From Certhia americana (taxonomy: Eukaryota; Chordata; Aves; Passeriformes; Certhiidae): a DNA stretch of 64,000 bases. Position numbers and translations under genes: made by a program. The notes under the pieces are model-generated. The model saw nothing but the letters and a program-made list of their open reading frames with translations. It made no database searches and had not been told where the DNA came from. How positions within the stretch are numbered: the stretch's first letter is position 1; the number at the start of each line of letters is the position of its first letter. The stretch is taken from contig CM031861.1 of assembly GCA_018697195.1 (NCBI GenBank), positions 1,972,545 to 2,036,544 on the forward strand, written 5' to 3'. Positions 37,401 through 51,980 of the stretch are shown piece by piece.

Positions 37401-39750
37401 GAGCCCGTTGTGGATCCAGAAGGATTTATCAGCCTTTTCCTGCTTGTCCTGCTTGCCCTGCATCATGTGGAATCATCTGATCAAAACCTTCAGCTATTTC
37501 TGACCTGATTGTAATTGGTGATCCTGCCTGCTCTAATAATGTGGATGACGGTGCTTCTGTCATCCGAAGCAGAGAGATAACTTCATGAATAACTCGGCCA
37601 TAATGTCATCCCCATATTCCCTCTGCATTGGTCATTTTCAGATCCTTGTGATGGAAATTTTCTTCTAAATCTGGCCCCCACTTTTGAAAAAAAGAAAAAC
37701 AATAAAACCAAACCCTATTAATTTTTTGCAAAAGGCAGAAAATTCTTTAAAGTTATTTCTCTTTCAGTTCCCCAGAATTTGAAGCAGAAGAGGCTAGAGG
37801 GTATGTCAAAATTATTATTTATGTTGAACTTCAAGCATACGTGTATTTTTTGAAAATCCAGCCCTTAAAATCTACAGATAAGATATAAGATATATATAGA
37901 GATATACTTCATCTGCAAATTGTGGGCATAAAACTCAATTTATTTCCCAGGAAAACAAAAGGGATCAGGAGGGCAAAAGTACAGCAACCTCTTCCTACAG
38001 GAGCAATGAAAAGTTTTGAGGGACAAAACACATTAAAAAAATTGAAATCTGTTAATCCAATTAGTGTCTGTGCAGGAATACAAAAAACTGGATAGAAATA
38101 CAGATTTTCTAGGAGTGTCAGAGATCTGATTTTGACTGCCATCACATTAGGAGGAAATTTGAATAAGAAAACACTGTTCAAGCGTGTCAAAGCAAGTCTG
38201 CAGATTATAAAATAACTTACTTATTTGTACCCCATTTCTTAAATATTATTACAGACCAGTCTTTGTTTCCCACTACAGAACTTTTGACCTGTTAAACCCC
38301 ACTTTAATTAGAAATTAATATCCACAGCTACAGCAAAGCATGCCACATCCACTTAACTGCATCAACTTCCACTATGGGAAAGTGAAGGTGTCATTTACAA
38401 CAGATTAAAAGAAGACTGAAGTCCCTGTGGTTATTGACTTAGGAAGCAACTGAAATAATTTCTGGCTTTGTTTCATCTTTTTCCAGAGTATGACTTAGTC
38501 CTCTTTGCAGATAATTCTCCTTTCACCAAGCAGGAAACTTTTGAGACCTGGATTATGCAAAATGTGCCTTGGCCTACAACAACTTTGGTTTTCCAAAAGG
38601 CATGAGGGAGTCCACGCCTTCATGGAAATCCAGAAAATGTCCAGGTCAGAACTTTTTTGGTGGGAAGAACCCTGACCTATCTAAATGGCCAATTACAGGT
38701 ATGTGCATTTGCCTATTATTGTTTTCAAATATCTGACACGTACTTCAATTCAGCATTCGAGGAGCAAGGTCAGAGAAAACATCAAGAGAATGTTTTTAGA
38801 GACAAATTCACTCAGAGAATCAAGTCAGAGAATGAATTTATTTCACAATTTCTTGCTGTATACTAAGTAAATACTTTATTAGCTTGTTTGAAATTACGAA
38901 TACCTTGAAAATAAAAATTGTAATGATAATCCAAAGGCTTTTGTTGAGGTTTTTTTTAGATAATGAATTCTTAAAAATAAAAGCAACAACATAATCTAGT
39001 CTAGCTAGATTTACTTGGCCTACAGTGATACAGTAATGCTGCATTTACTAAACTCTGCTAGGGAAGGAACAAAAAATTGGAACTTTCCTATGTTCATAAA
39101 TAAAGTCAGAGATATTCTGCTAAATAAATTGACAGCAATCAAATAACAGCAGGATTTACACAAAGAGAACCCTCCTGTGCAAGCACCAAAATGTGAATTT
39201 TAAGCTTACTGAATACACAATAATTCCAGCATACAAACCTGAATTATAATTATTTTTTAAGTAAGAAAACTCACATAGTTATCAATATGTTAGGCAGTCA
39301 TTAGAAGCTGATCATTCTCTTGTGAGCTGAAGTTTAACTAATCTAAAATTTATGAGTGATGGTAAGAAAGACTCAATAAGAGCTGAAAATAATCTAATAG
39401 CCAAAAACTTAGTCAGGAAATGATTTTTTTATCTTCATGCTGATGCAGGTGTGTGGAAAAACATTGATAAAGCAGCATTTTTGTGGGTCAGTAGCCAAAC
39501 CAGTATGTGGCCAGTCACATAGCCCTAGGTTCTCTTTCAGCATGGAATTTTGCAGACTGTATTTCAGCAGAGCAAAGAATCCAGCTGGTGTATTTTGATT
39601 ACCCACTTTAATTCAGAAAGAGAGAACAAACTTGGCTTGCTCAACAGTTCTTTGATTAGTGTGCACCTATATCTCTATTAAAAAAAAAGAAAAGAAACAA
39701 ATTTTGCCAATTTTTATATGATGTAAATATACAGAATTCATATGTCTGCA
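37401..39750. other. Non-coding stretch, presumed SHANK2 intron
   Basis: AT-rich, no exon or named repeat recognised. Confidence 0.5.
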
Positions 39751-39812
39751 TCACAAAATCATGGAACAGCATGGGTTGGAAGGGACTTTAAAGTCTACTA
39801 ATTCCCACCTAC
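39751..39812 (-). mobile_element. CR1 LINE fragment (3' end)
   Basis: The plus strand shows aaaatcatggaacagcatgg and gttggaagggactttaaagt, the reverse complement of the CR1 3' terminus. About 60 bases survive. Confidence 0.75.
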
Positions 39813-40385
39813 ATTTATGATATACATTAGCATTCCAAGAGGATGATGGCAAAACTCAGTAATTATTCTTTTCTCTGTTAGCAGTCAGGAAAACGTTAAA
39901 ACTAGTACTGAAAACAAATGCTAACTGCATGACTGAAGCCTTAAGCAACCAGCTATTAGCTACTGCTATCAGCAAAATAATGCTCTGCCAAATGCTGTTA
40001 ATTAGAGCAAAGAGACCAAGCAGTAAAACCACGTAAAAGTGGAAATGCTCATCTTTGTCACAACACGCTGCAGTTTCCCCAGTAATGGTCAGAATCTGGG
40101 TCAGACACTGAAGCTCCTCACCATTTCCAGGAAGAGCCGGAAAATCCAGCAGCTGGTTCCCCAAAACACAACGATTCCCTACTATCTCCTGGGAAACTAC
40201 GACCCGTGACCGCAAGGATAAACACATCCAAGCTTCCTTTCAAATCCATCAATAGTTAATGGCAAAGATTTCTGGCATCCCATGTGTGGGTTTGAAATTG
40301 CCCCTCGCACAAGCCAGAGTGTTTCTTTGATAACACAGACTTTAAAAAAACTCCCATTATCCAAAAAGTGTTATACAAAATCTTG

Positions 40386-40452
40386 GAGAATCATGGAACC
40401 ATTTAGGCTGGAAAAGACTTCAAGATCATTGAGTCTAAATGTTAGCCTAGCC
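40386..40452 (-). mobile_element. CR1 LINE fragment (3' end)
   Basis: The plus strand shows gagaatcatggaaccattta, ggctggaaaagacttcaaga and tcattgagtctaa, a diverged CR1 3' end of the subtype with gaaaagac and ttagcctagc. Confidence 0.7.
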
Positions 40453-43400
40453 CAAATATTCTCTCTGTTTTCCTCAAAATGTGGAGTTCAGTCATTTTAG
40501 ATGCATTGGCTTCTCCAGAAGAACCTCCCTAGGCCAGTTTTCAATGCACTGTCAAGCAAAAAATCAGTTCTCCACCCAAAAACTACTTTTGAGATAAGAG
40601 AAGTCCAAGGAAGGAGCCGCACCTGACACGGACAACACACAAATGCTGCAAGAAGCAGATCTGAATGACAAAACAGAGGGCACTCAGCACAAGGGAAGGG
40701 CATCACAAGAGACAGAATGCAAAAAATACAGATGGTCACAAGTGAAAAATACTCAGAGAACCAATGAAAGCTGAAGGTTGCTCAGAGGACAAAGCAGAAA
40801 TGCATAGACAGAGGTAGGAAAGCTCTACAAAGAGCCAGGAATTCAGCTGTGTTCAGCAGAGCTGCCCAAGGGTCAGCAGTGATCTGGCCACAGGAATTTA
40901 TCACAGAGATGGAAGACAAAGACAGGTAAACTCAGAAAATAATGTAAAGCCAGAGCTGCTCATCCTGGATTCGAGTCAAGGGCTAGAAAATATGGAAGTC
41001 AAGATAAAGGAGAGAAGATTTTTGAATATTTGGAGGTGAAAAACAAAGGTGTTGGTCGGACACGAAAGAAAGAACAGAGTTATCAGGACAAAAATATTGA
41101 TGACACACAGAATTACTTGAAGAAAAAGACAAAAGACACATTCAGTTTGCAGTGGGAAGCTGATTGCATCTTCCCAAGTGAGGATTCAGTCCAAATGACA
41201 AAGGCAAAATTGAATGTTATTCTGTAACTGCAGAATGTGAATTATTTTAGAGATGTCAATAAAGCAAAGAGTAAACACCAGCAGAGAACACGGGTGTAAA
41301 CATTTACACTGAAATGGATGGGATTCAAGCAGCAATAACATTTTTCATTATTTACACTAATTTTTTTCCCCTGAATATTATTAAATAAATAGTGTTGGTC
41401 ACAAGACATTGATCTTTGGAATCAAAGCAAAAAAAAGCTTGAAGTCCACGTGAAGCAGAGGGACACACAGCATTGGTCTCTTGAACCCTGGTATAATGAA
41501 CACATTTCAAACTGCATTCATTTATTAAATGGAATAAATTAGATTTTTGCCAAGATTAAGGTCAAGGTAAAATACTAGTGAGCAGCAAAGCAGTGATTTA
41601 GTGATATTTTGGCAGGAACTCAGCACTAACTTACAAAATCCAGATCCATAGAAAAACATCTGGGATATAGAACAGTGTGCCATAAATTTCTCTTGGCATC
41701 ACTACAGGTAAATTTGGGAAATGGGTTATAACAGCCTATGCTGTCATCACCCACGGACCCCTTTTCCCTTAGTTTATTTAAATAAGAGCCTCTCTAAAAA
41801 GGCAAATCCAGACAGAATGACCAAAGCCATTTTAGCTTTTGAAATGGGCAATCTATTTTAAGGACTGTGACTTTCTCTCCTAAATTTAGTGATTCCTCTA
41901 TTCATCATCCTAGAGGGATAGTTCTAGGAGAGTTTATCCTTAAAATTTGCTTATATAGAAATCCACAGGGTCTAAAGGGGAGTTTCTCCTTTGAGATCAG
42001 CTCTCCCCACTGTCTAAATTTAATATTTCATGTAAAGTGCTATAGATCACTGTATTTTTCCTTTCCCAAAGCTGCTGCATATAACATTATTCTATCTGAT
42101 GCCTAGAGCCTGGTAGATCCACTTTCACAGACATCAGTCTAATAACAAAACCAGTTTGATGTACAAAACCAGTTTCCAGCAGTAAATATGGATATATTTA
42201 CTCTAGATATATGGATTGTTCATCATTCCTATTGTTATCTATACCTATGAAGACTTCAATACATCTTAATTTGTGTTGGAAGAATACATAAAATAATATA
42301 AGCACATTTTTTATGAAGTCCTCTTGCACAATGGAGCTGGAAAGCACCATGGTAATATGATAAAATACCTGGGGTCCTATTTTCCTTCCCAAATTCCCTC
42401 TGTACTAAAAGCAATTGATATTCCTATTGCTGGTACCATGGTATCTGTAAAACAGAATTCAGAGTATTTCATTTCATGTTGACATGACTGTGTCTGATAA
42501 CTGAAGGTTCTTTAATCCCCTAGAATATGTCAAATGCTTGAAAAAGCATCTGATGTCTGGAACAAATGAAAAATATCCTGGCCTCATTTCCTGCCAAGCA
42601 ATGAACTCCAGCTCTCTGGCAACAGCATCACCAGGTTTAACATTTCCCCCTGGGTCCCAAAGCTCCCAATCTCATTCAGGAGTGTTGGGGTGTTAGGAGG
42701 GAATCATGAGGAATTCCTTAAAATCAGAGATAAAAATGCCACAGAACATCAGCTAGCACTTCAACTCCTCTGCTGAAATCACAAAACAGTTCACATAAAT
42801 TTCATTATCTTTATTACTCCTGAAATCACAAACTGTCTGAAGAGCATATAAAATATAATTTTAAAAAGGGAGAGATAGCAATCACTTTCCAATTGCAAAC
42901 ATGTGGCCTTTTTTAGAGTTATTTTTCACCTCAGAAAAGGTGATTCGTTTAGTATAACATATATTTCAGCTGTACTCCATAATCCTGATGGGTCCCTTCC
43001 TATTTAGTATATTCAACAATTCTGGGATTTGTAGTAAAATAATTTTGATTTTGCTTCAGTAAAATCATAGAGGTACAAGCCATTAAAAAAGCCCTGCAAA
43101 ACTGAAGCTGTGAGTTAGTCAGATATGGAAAAGTGGAAAAGCCCCACTATCCATCCCAGCCAGAGTTTTTCTTAGGAGAGAAACTTTTACTGAGCCTTCC
43201 AGTTCCTAGCAACACCAGGAAACAAAATTTCTTCTCTAGAAGTATTCAATAAAAATATTCCTTCACCTCCACTATTTATTGATTAAAGTTCCTCTTGCAG
43301 TCTAATTTTTTCTAACACAAATATTGCCAATTCATACTCCAGCTGCTGCCCTGACTGGTTTATCCAGGGGTTACTCCTCTGCTGCAGGACTTTTGCCTGG

Positions 43401-46400
43401 ATCCAGCCAGAGGAGCCCATCAAGGATGAAGCATCATCAGTGGTTTAATTAGAAATGAGTTTGGAGAGGCAGGTAACGATTGGGATTAAACTCATTAGAC
43501 TGCACCTCCTGCTTACAGGCTCAAAATATATTTTAGGCCCATTCAAGTTCAGCACCCAGAGTAAAAGAATGGGATTCAATTTTTTATAAGTGTATCAAGA
43601 CCCCAAGAAAAACCAAAGAGGTTTCCATTTTTGTGAACTTCTGTTAATGTTTTAAGAAGTGCAGTTCAGGCCTAATATTTTACATGCCAAGGAGATGGAG
43701 AAAACCCCATCTCTGAAACAGCTTCACGCTCCTAACAACTTTGTGTCTCACGTCTCACAATTCTGTTCTCTAAAACCTGATGCAAAAGCAGAGTACAACA
43801 ATAACCTTGTTTATTTACAGCTCCAGTGACAATGAACAATTGAATGTTGCTCAATAGCAAGAAAATATTTAATGTTCTTTTTCATCCCTTGTGCTGCTCT
43901 CTCTTTCTCCAGCTCAGCCTTGCATCTCTATGACAATCACTACACAAACCACATCATTCTGCAGCCCACACAGGCAGTTAACAATTTATCCCTGTTGTCT
44001 CCATCACATCCACTTAGGAGAGCAGCAATCATTCCAGCTTTGAGGCTTGGCTAATATGATTAATTAATTTCATCCCTTGAGTCCCAACACCAGTCTCCAC
44101 TGTCCCTTTAACTACTTGGACAAACAGATTGGGACCTTCTTTTCTGGGCCTTTTATGCCCCAAATCTTTTACTGGGATTGAAGGAACAGTCTGAATATTC
44201 CCCATGAAATGCAAGTTAGCAGTGAATCATGTCACAGTCCTCCACACAACACACTGCATTGTGAAATTCCAGATATGTCTCAGCTGCTTCCTGCACACCT
44301 GATGATCACATGGGGGCTCAGCCCAATTAAAAGTTCTGCTACTCTTCTTACTAGGTCTGCATTGCCCTTACAGGAGGGAAATCTCTCTTGGCCCATCAGA
44401 AAAATCCCACACAGAACACAGACAGTTCAACCCCCAGAAAAATCAATCTAGGTTTTACTTGAATTCAGCTTTTTTGCCCCTCATTCTCCCTTTCACTGGA
44501 AAGATTGAAGCTGTTCCTCAGGCTCCTCTCAAGCACCGACTTGTCATCTGTCAATGAACACCCTGCCTGGCTTTCAGGCTGACACTGGGATTTCTTTTAA
44601 GCTCAGACAACATGGTGTCTCAAAGGGCTCACCCTCACAAAAAGAGAAAATATCCTGTGGTTGGTTTAGTCAAGATCCCCAAACAGGGGCACAAATGAAA
44701 CCCAGGATTTGGATTATCACACTTCAGTGAAGGAATGATGTGAGCCTAAAGTTGAATTTCAGTACAAGCAAAGCACCTTTGATTATCTCATTATTTGACC
44801 ATGCCTGCATGGGAAACATGTTGTGCCAGGAATAGCACAGCATGAGTAATTCAAACTCCTCTCATGAAGTTAATATTTAACCTGAAAATTCCCTGTAATC
44901 CACAGAAATTCACAACAAATCCAAAAGGGCTACTTTGTCTCAGAAAGAAAGAATTAAGACATGAGCTGTCTTTTTTTGTTATTTACAGAAAAAGCCAAAA
45001 CATTCTGTTAGATCATTTATGGGCTTTAACTGGGATAAACCATGATGCATCCTGCATCCTGAAAAGACTCTCAAAGATTCCAAATAGGAGAATTACAGTT
45101 TTCTATTCATTGTGTCTCCCAAGCTCAGGGAAGCTGCAAATATTATGCTTTCTCACATCTTACTGCCAAAGCTGAACCCCAGGTTAAGTGGATAAAGCTT
45201 TATTTAAAAGCTGTGCCAGATCAACACTGAAAATTGTATAAATCTGATCCCAAGAGCATGTGTTTTATATGATTTATAAGCTTTGTTCATGTTTATAACA
45301 AATCATTGCCTTCCAGAAGGCAAATTTAAAAAAAACTCTTATTTTGCACTTATTTTTGCACTAGAAGCAGGACATATGTGTGATGCTGTTGTTTTATGAT
45401 ACACATCTATAGCTAATTAAATCAGCCACATATATTTCATTGTTTAACACTGCAGGTGGTCTGAACAAATCTTTTCCAGCTCCCATTCCAGAGCCTTGTA
45501 ACAGAACTGGGATCTTAATTTCTCCATATGTAGCTCTCTCTTCCCCTTCAGAGCTCCATTACAAGAGTCAGTCCATTTTGAGGGCAATAAGAACTTCCTT
45601 CCTTTCTTATATAGGATGATCTGACAGAAAATCTAAAAAGAACTAAAACAACAAATAATAAAACAGGCTGCCTGAGGTCTCTGAAAGACAGGGCCAGCCT
45701 ATGCATGGAACAATCCCAGTTCCTTCAATGCAAATTCAGCGTTTGATTTTCTGCTAATAACTCCATGGATTTGTGACAGACTAAGAGCATAAAGAGGTCA
45801 GTGTGTTATAAACCAGCTGTGAATTGACTTTGTTTGATAATCTAAAAATAAACGTAATAAGTACCTGAGAAGGAGCGAAATATCCAATGCACTAAATGCA
45901 AAAATTAATGAACATGCAAAATTCACTTTGTCTGTCACACTGTGACTTCTATGGAGCCAGGATCACATCTCTGCATTTTCAGTGACAGGTATTAACCCAG
46001 CATCCATGGATTTAGTTGGGTAAAGAACCATTAAAAGGGATGGATGGAGGAGAAAGCCACTTTTGTCACTAATCACCCTACACTCACTGTCAGGAACACA
46101 GAATTTTAAAGATGAATTTGATTTCTTAGCAAAATTTTCCTCTGTACACGTAATCAGCACAGCACAATTAGGATACATTCACTAGAAGATGGAAGGAGGA
46201 AGCAAAAAGGGACAAAACCAGTGGCTTTAAAGCAAGGTGCACAGCAATAAAGGGCTGGTATTTACATTTATAAGCACAGGGTGCCTCTGAAGCAGTGACA
46301 GTCAGCCCACAGACTTACTCACTTTGCTGAAACAATTGGGAGAGAGACAAGGAAAGTCAGAAAAAAAGACTTGGACAGATAGCATTCTACAAAGAAGCCA

Positions 46401-47307
46401 CATCTGAAAAATCCAGAAGGAGTCACCAGGCATTTCTTGGTAGAAAACCCCATATATGCTAAAGGAGCTATATAGACTTAAGGATTCAGCCTGAAAAAGT
46501 ACTATTTTTTTTTCTAAACTTTCTTTAAGGGTTTCTAAATGATCTGCAAGAATACCTCCAGTGAAGCTAAATAGGGAATTTAACATTTTACGATCTTTCT
46601 GAGTGTGTGCCAACACAGAATAAAAAAAGCCAAACCTATCAGAAATTACTATTCTCTCTTTTGCTTCATTAGTACTCCAGATACTTAAATTTATACACTC
46701 ATTGTGGTTTATCACAGACTATTATGGCACAGAAGGGCAAACATAAACTGCATTGATTACCTCACAGTATTGACAGTCAGAGCCAGCAGAAGCTGACAGG
46801 TGAAAAGATAATTAGGGCAGTGATGAACCTCACTGTCATGTCTGCCTAGAAATACCTTGTGTTTTTTTTGTTGTTGTTTTTTTTGGTTGTTTTTTTTTTT
46901 TTTTTTTTTTTTTCTGCCAGGGCAAGAAATAAAACCCAACAAATTAACCGAGATCAGACTGACTTGGAAAAAAAATTTCACTCAAACGCCAGTTGGTGCT
47001 ATTGAAACTTTGCAAGGACTTCTTGGTTAGTTTAGGAACAGCAATTATGAACAGTGAGGACAAGTACCAGAAGGGAATTGGAAAGCCTGCCACTCTTACC
47101 AATAAGAAGACTAAGAAAAATAAAGATCTTGGCTGTTATGGGAAACAATGTTCAGTAAAATATTACCACATGTCAGCCCCCAAAATGATGCACACAGAGA
47201 GGCCAAGTGGCTGCTGCCCATCTTTGCCCCCCAAGAGAATGGAGTACTTTGGGTCTCCATCATCAAACCAACCAGCAGTTTTTATTAAATTTGTAGGAAT
47301 GATGATC
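40453..47307. other. Non-coding stretch, presumed SHANK2 intron
   Basis: No gene, RNA gene or named mobile element was recognised in this stretch. T-rich tracts occur at 46861-46913 and a shorter one near 46505. Frames up to 137 codons (46302-46715, minus) lack any domain. Confidence 0.5.
46861..46913. repeat. T-rich tract with a run of 24 T
   Basis: T runs broken by single G or GG (gttttttttgttgttg) lead into an uninterrupted run of about 24 T at 46890-46913. Read on the minus strand it is a poly(A)-like tract, but no retroposed body could be identified. Confidence 0.85.
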
Positions 47308-47370
47308 TTATGACTAATGACTTAAATATAATGACTAGATCTTATGACTAACGATTAGATCTAATGACTT
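47308..47370. repeat. Degenerate tandem repeat (ATCTTATGACTAA type)
   Basis: gatcttatgactaatgact, taatgactagatcttatgac and gattagatctaatgact follow each other, giving at least three imperfect copies of a unit of about 14-24 bases. No role is evident. Confidence 0.7.
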
Positions 47371-47958
47371 CTGGCTCTGTCACATTTGCATTAAATTAAC
47401 CAATGTGTTGAAAGCCGAGGAGGAGGTTGGGTAGTGATAAATGGCTGAGCAGGCAGACATGGAGACTGCAAAATTTGTCCCCCAGGAAGCCAGGCTAAAA
47501 ATAAAAAAAAACCCCACCAACTAGGTGAACAATCAATTTATTTTAAATTTCTCTGGCAATCATTTCCCTCCAGAGCAGGTAACAACTCCCCAGTCGAAGC
47601 ATGTGAGCAAACAAAGTTCAATTTACAGCAGTTCCACATCAGCAGGAATTAAGGCAACCTGCTATTTATGAGCCTTTCCACCCCTCCTCATTGTACAGAG
47701 TGTCTTACACGGTGCATCCTAAATCCTTTCTCTGTCAAAGTAGGACACAGATGGAAATAGGAAATCTGTACCCCGCTGAAGAAACTGCTGCAGTGGAATT
47801 GTACTTTGGAGAGCGGGTGGAGATTATTGGAGGTGGAAAAACACGTTTGGGATGCAGGGCACAGAACTTGTAATTGAGAAAAGATGTTTTCCACTTATCA
47901 GCACACCCTGGCTATGCATTTATCTCTCATAAACTGCATTTTATTTGTTCACACAAAC

Positions 47959-47992
47959 ACAGAATCGTGAAAGTTGGAAAAGGGCTTTGAGC
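47959..47992 (-). mobile_element. Possible short CR1 relic
   Basis: acagaatcgtgaaagttgga followed by aaagggctttga resembles a diverged CR1 3' end. Only about 34 bases align by eye, so this is tentative. Confidence 0.4.
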
Positions 47993-48941
47993 TCAAATCA
48001 AAACTGGTAATTCGGAATATCTGAGTCTCTACTTGTGAAATTGTAATTCTAATGTAAAACTCAACTAAAATTTTATCTAAATTAAGTACATTCCAGTATT
48101 GATGCTTAAATGGAAACAAAACAAAGAAGTTGAAGCATATAGATTAAAAAAATACTCTGTAGGCATCCTTAGTAAGTCTGTATAAAAAGCACTCTCTTTT
48201 TGCATGAGGAATCTCAGGCATTAAAAATTTAGATGGGAAGCAGAACAAGAGACTTTCTGTGCAGAGAACTGAACATTGGAGTCTCTTTTCCCAAGGTGAT
48301 TTGCTCACCAGAGCACTCCTGTGGTGGAAGGCTGTTTTCCCAGGTCTCCATGTGACAAATGCCACCAAAGAACCCCCCACTTTTCCTTGTCCACATTTTA
48401 CCGTTTCCTCTGAACAGACACAAGACGATCCATGGTCCTGCCTGGTGTTGGGTAACTCACCGGCAGGGGAGACTTCGAGGACAGACGAAGTGAATGGTGG
48501 AAAAGTGGGAGAAAGAATGCAGATGTGGGGGAGGACTCACACAAAACACGTGGAGGAGCTAATGGCATCGTTAACACCAAATTAAATGGAGTTTTAATGA
48601 GCATTTTCCCCACAGGAGACAAGGCAGTGAAAACAGGAAACTTGCTGCAAGTAGGAAGTATGTGAAGATTTGGGGAGACTTTTCTGAATTTCTGAGATGC
48701 GGTGTGTGTCAATGGAATTTTTTAGCAAAATGCTAGATATAAATACTCAGTATTCTGTAATCTGCCAGATTTCTTCACCACCCAGAAGCACAACTTTTTA
48801 TCTCAATCTCTCCCTGTGAAGGGGTTAGTAAAACAAACATATGAGATCTATCATTACATATTCAAAATCAGGTTGAAAATTGGGTTTGGATTACTCAGCT
48901 GAAGAGTTTGTTTTGTTTTGTTATTATTATTATTATTATTA

Positions 48942-48984
<43 letters not shown>

Positions 48985-51905
48985 TTGGAATTCTAAGCAT
49001 CAGAAAATCCTTAGTCAGCTATTTGACCCCAAATTTAAAAGAGGAGTCACCAAACTAAAGAAACTTCTCTCCAAAAGTGGTGATAAAGTCCACATTAGTT
49101 CAGCTTGGTTGGATGAAGAATGGAAGGGGGGGCATCACTAATGAATTTTTCTCCTGCTGTTTACCTGTGACTGAGAAAGAAAACTGGGAGATGGTCTGTT
49201 CTTGGTATGGAAAAGGGATTTTAGTAGTGTCTTGAGGCCAGAAATTCAAAAGGTACCTACAGAAGAATGGCCAAATATAGCACATTTGTAGATGATATTA
49301 AGCACTTGGCCCTGTCTTATGTAGACCTCCTATTAACTGGTTTCTCCAGAACTGAATTTATACTTCAAAGGATTAGATTTTCACATTGCCTTTTTAGCAC
49401 AGTTAAATTTTCTAATATTAATGTCCATAAATTAAATCTGGTTCAGTTCAAAATCTAGTTACGTATTTAATTCCATTAACTTCCTGGCATGGAAAATGTA
49501 CCCAGTTAGATGCTCTGTATACTTGTAACTAACAGCAATATTTATTTTAAAGTGTTTTCTAAAAGGTCCTCTCTTTTTTTTCCCCCAAAACCAAGAGAAT
49601 TTCATATTTTTTCATATGGTGGCTTTTCCTATTTATCTCTTTGCTCCAGAACCAGAAAGAATAAAGATGGATGGAGCCAGTTCCTGTGTAGTTCTTAAAT
49701 TTTTCTTGCAGCCTCTTTCCTTTTTATTTTGCTTGTGTGGATGAATTAAGTTAAATTTGCATGCAGCTGAATAGAAGCCAAATCATTTTATCTGTATTCT
49801 TTTGTAAATTATTAATACTTGTGACTTATTAATGCATATTCAATGCAGAAACCTTTAGATGCTGAACAAACATTCTGCAGCTGGACAAGATTTTAAATAC
49901 CACTTTTCTTTAAATGCAAAGCAAAAAAAACAAAAAAAAAAACCAAAAAAACCCCCCAATTTCCATGTAGTATAGGAGCTGTGGCATAGTAACAACAGCA
50001 TCTTTTTGTGTTTATCTAATTCTCATCTATCTAGTCAAGCTAGGGAAAAAAAAAATCACATGACTGGATTTCTTTTATGAATTAGAGATTCATAATTAAT
50101 CTGTGAACCCATTCAAAGCACTGTGACTGAAAAACAATAAACCCAAGGCAGTGGGTGACACCAAATAAATATTGTCAGCCAACTTTGCCCCTTGGATTGC
50201 CAGGTAACAGACACTGCTTGGGGAGCAACCATGCAGAATCCAAGCCTGGAACTCCTATTCTGGCCTGGCAGCATCACGACTTTTGAAGGGAAATTGTGCT
50301 CTCAATGCTCTTTTGCTGACAATAATTTGGTTGCATTGATAAGACACCAGAGTTTTAAAATTCACCAAAGGGAGGAAAAACATCAAAGTGATCTCTACAA
50401 ATTCTACCTTCTGGAGCTAGATTGGCTTTATCCCATATTGAATAAAAAGGATACAACCATCTCTGGGTTTAACACTCCCCTTGCACAACTAGGCCAGTTT
50501 TTAAGCTGCTGGAAAACCAAGATAAAGCATTTCTAAATCATAACAGTGGGCAGCTGTCATAGAACATGACAAGAGAAATATGTGGTGGTATCCATGTGGC
50601 AGAGAAAGGTCACATTTCATCAGATAGAAAGGAAAAACATGCACATACCACTTCAAATGTACATTATTTATTGTTAGTATGAGTGGTTAAAGGAATCAAC
50701 ACGTAGAGCAGTGGCAGGCCAAGCCAGCTGCAGGGAAACATAACACAAAGAGATTGCAGCTGCTGCTGATTCAAGAAGCAGCATGCAGGTGCTTTTTAAC
50801 TAAAATTCCAAAATCCCCTTTTAATTTGGAAGTGATCTTGGCTCAAAGCAGTCAGGGACAGCATCTGTACACAGACAACCCTTGTGCCAATTGCCTCCTG
50901 TGAACTCAACCACTTGGCTGTGCTGCTGCTGCAAAATGCACCTTCCAAATTAAAAATATCTACTTTTAAAACTCTCTGTTTTGAGGCAGAGCGTCAAAAC
51001 CTGCAGCACTGAGTTTACTACAACTGCTGGGCTTAAACACAAAGCACTGAGAAGGAAAAGGCTCCTTTCTGAACCTTCCCTCTGCAAGTTTGTCCCAGAT
51101 AGGGCAGTGAGACACCTTCAAGCTTGAAGATTTTTGGGAGATTTGATGACTACTATATCACAGACACCTAAGAGAGGTTTCCTTTAAGGACTCCTCTAAA
51201 AGAGCTGGGAACAAATGTGCTTATGTCCCCTCCTGTTGCACATTTCTCTTGCTCAGACTCAAGGAAAAATAAAAATCAGTGCAAACTCCCATAAACCTGA
51301 AGCTGTGTTAAAATGGGGACCCTGGATTCAATATTTTGCCTGTCACATACTTTTGCTTCTACTCACATAACTCGTGAATTACATCCATATTTCTAATAGG
51401 AGGAGAAAGGAAAGGTTGGTTAAGGAGGAAAAATTGGGACACGGAAGAGGTTATTTGTCATTTAACAGGATGCACTGAACACTGCAATTTTTGCTTCAGC
51501 ATCCTTTTAACCTTCAAGTAAAGAGAATTATTAGTGTATTACTCTTTCTTCCTCCCTCTTCCCTTGGAGATGCTATTTTGAAGTTATATTCTATATATTA
51601 TTTCTAGTATATGAACACATCCACACACCTCAGAACCTGAGCTTCAATCCCTTTTTCAAGGCTTTCAGTTCATTTCATCCCAAGTTGTTTCATTAGGTAA
51701 AGTTTCATCCTTCCTTGGGGCACGACTGGTTACCTCCCTGATATCCACAAAAAAAGCTTGGAATTAGTCTGCAATTCTTTCTTACCTTTTGGGGTGGTGG
51801 AAACTGTCACTATGGAATTAGTAATATTGGGAATTAGTAATACTCCTCAACCAAGGTGATTAAGTCAGTGAGAAGCAGGAGTGGGTTTCACAGAAGTTTC
51901 ACCAG
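47993..51905. other. Non-coding stretch, presumed SHANK2 intron
   Basis: It contains the (TTA)n repeat at 48921-48983 and A-rich runs with C breaks near 49922-49957. No exon recognised. The 104- and 108-codon frames near 48259-48712 overlap on opposite strands and have no domain. Confidence 0.5.
48921..48983. repeat. (TTA)n microsatellite
   Basis: About 21 ATT/TTA trinucleotides with one G interruption near 48944. The isoleucine-rich open frame across it (48908-49141) is a product of the repeat. Confidence 0.95.
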
Positions 51906-51980
51906 AATTCCAGAATCATTTAGGTTGGAAAAGCCCTCTAAAATCATGGAATCCAACCATTAACCCAGCACTGAACCACA
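51906..51980 (-). mobile_element. CR1 LINE fragment (3' end)
   Basis: The plus strand shows cagaatcatttaggttggaa, aagccctctaaaatcatgga and atccaaccattaacccagca, the reverse complement of a CR1 3' terminus of the subtype ending in the ttaacccagcac phrase. Confidence 0.8.

Noticed and set aside
48908..49141. Isoleucine-run open frame considered as a membrane peptide
   Set aside because: The run is the translated (TTA)n microsatellite.
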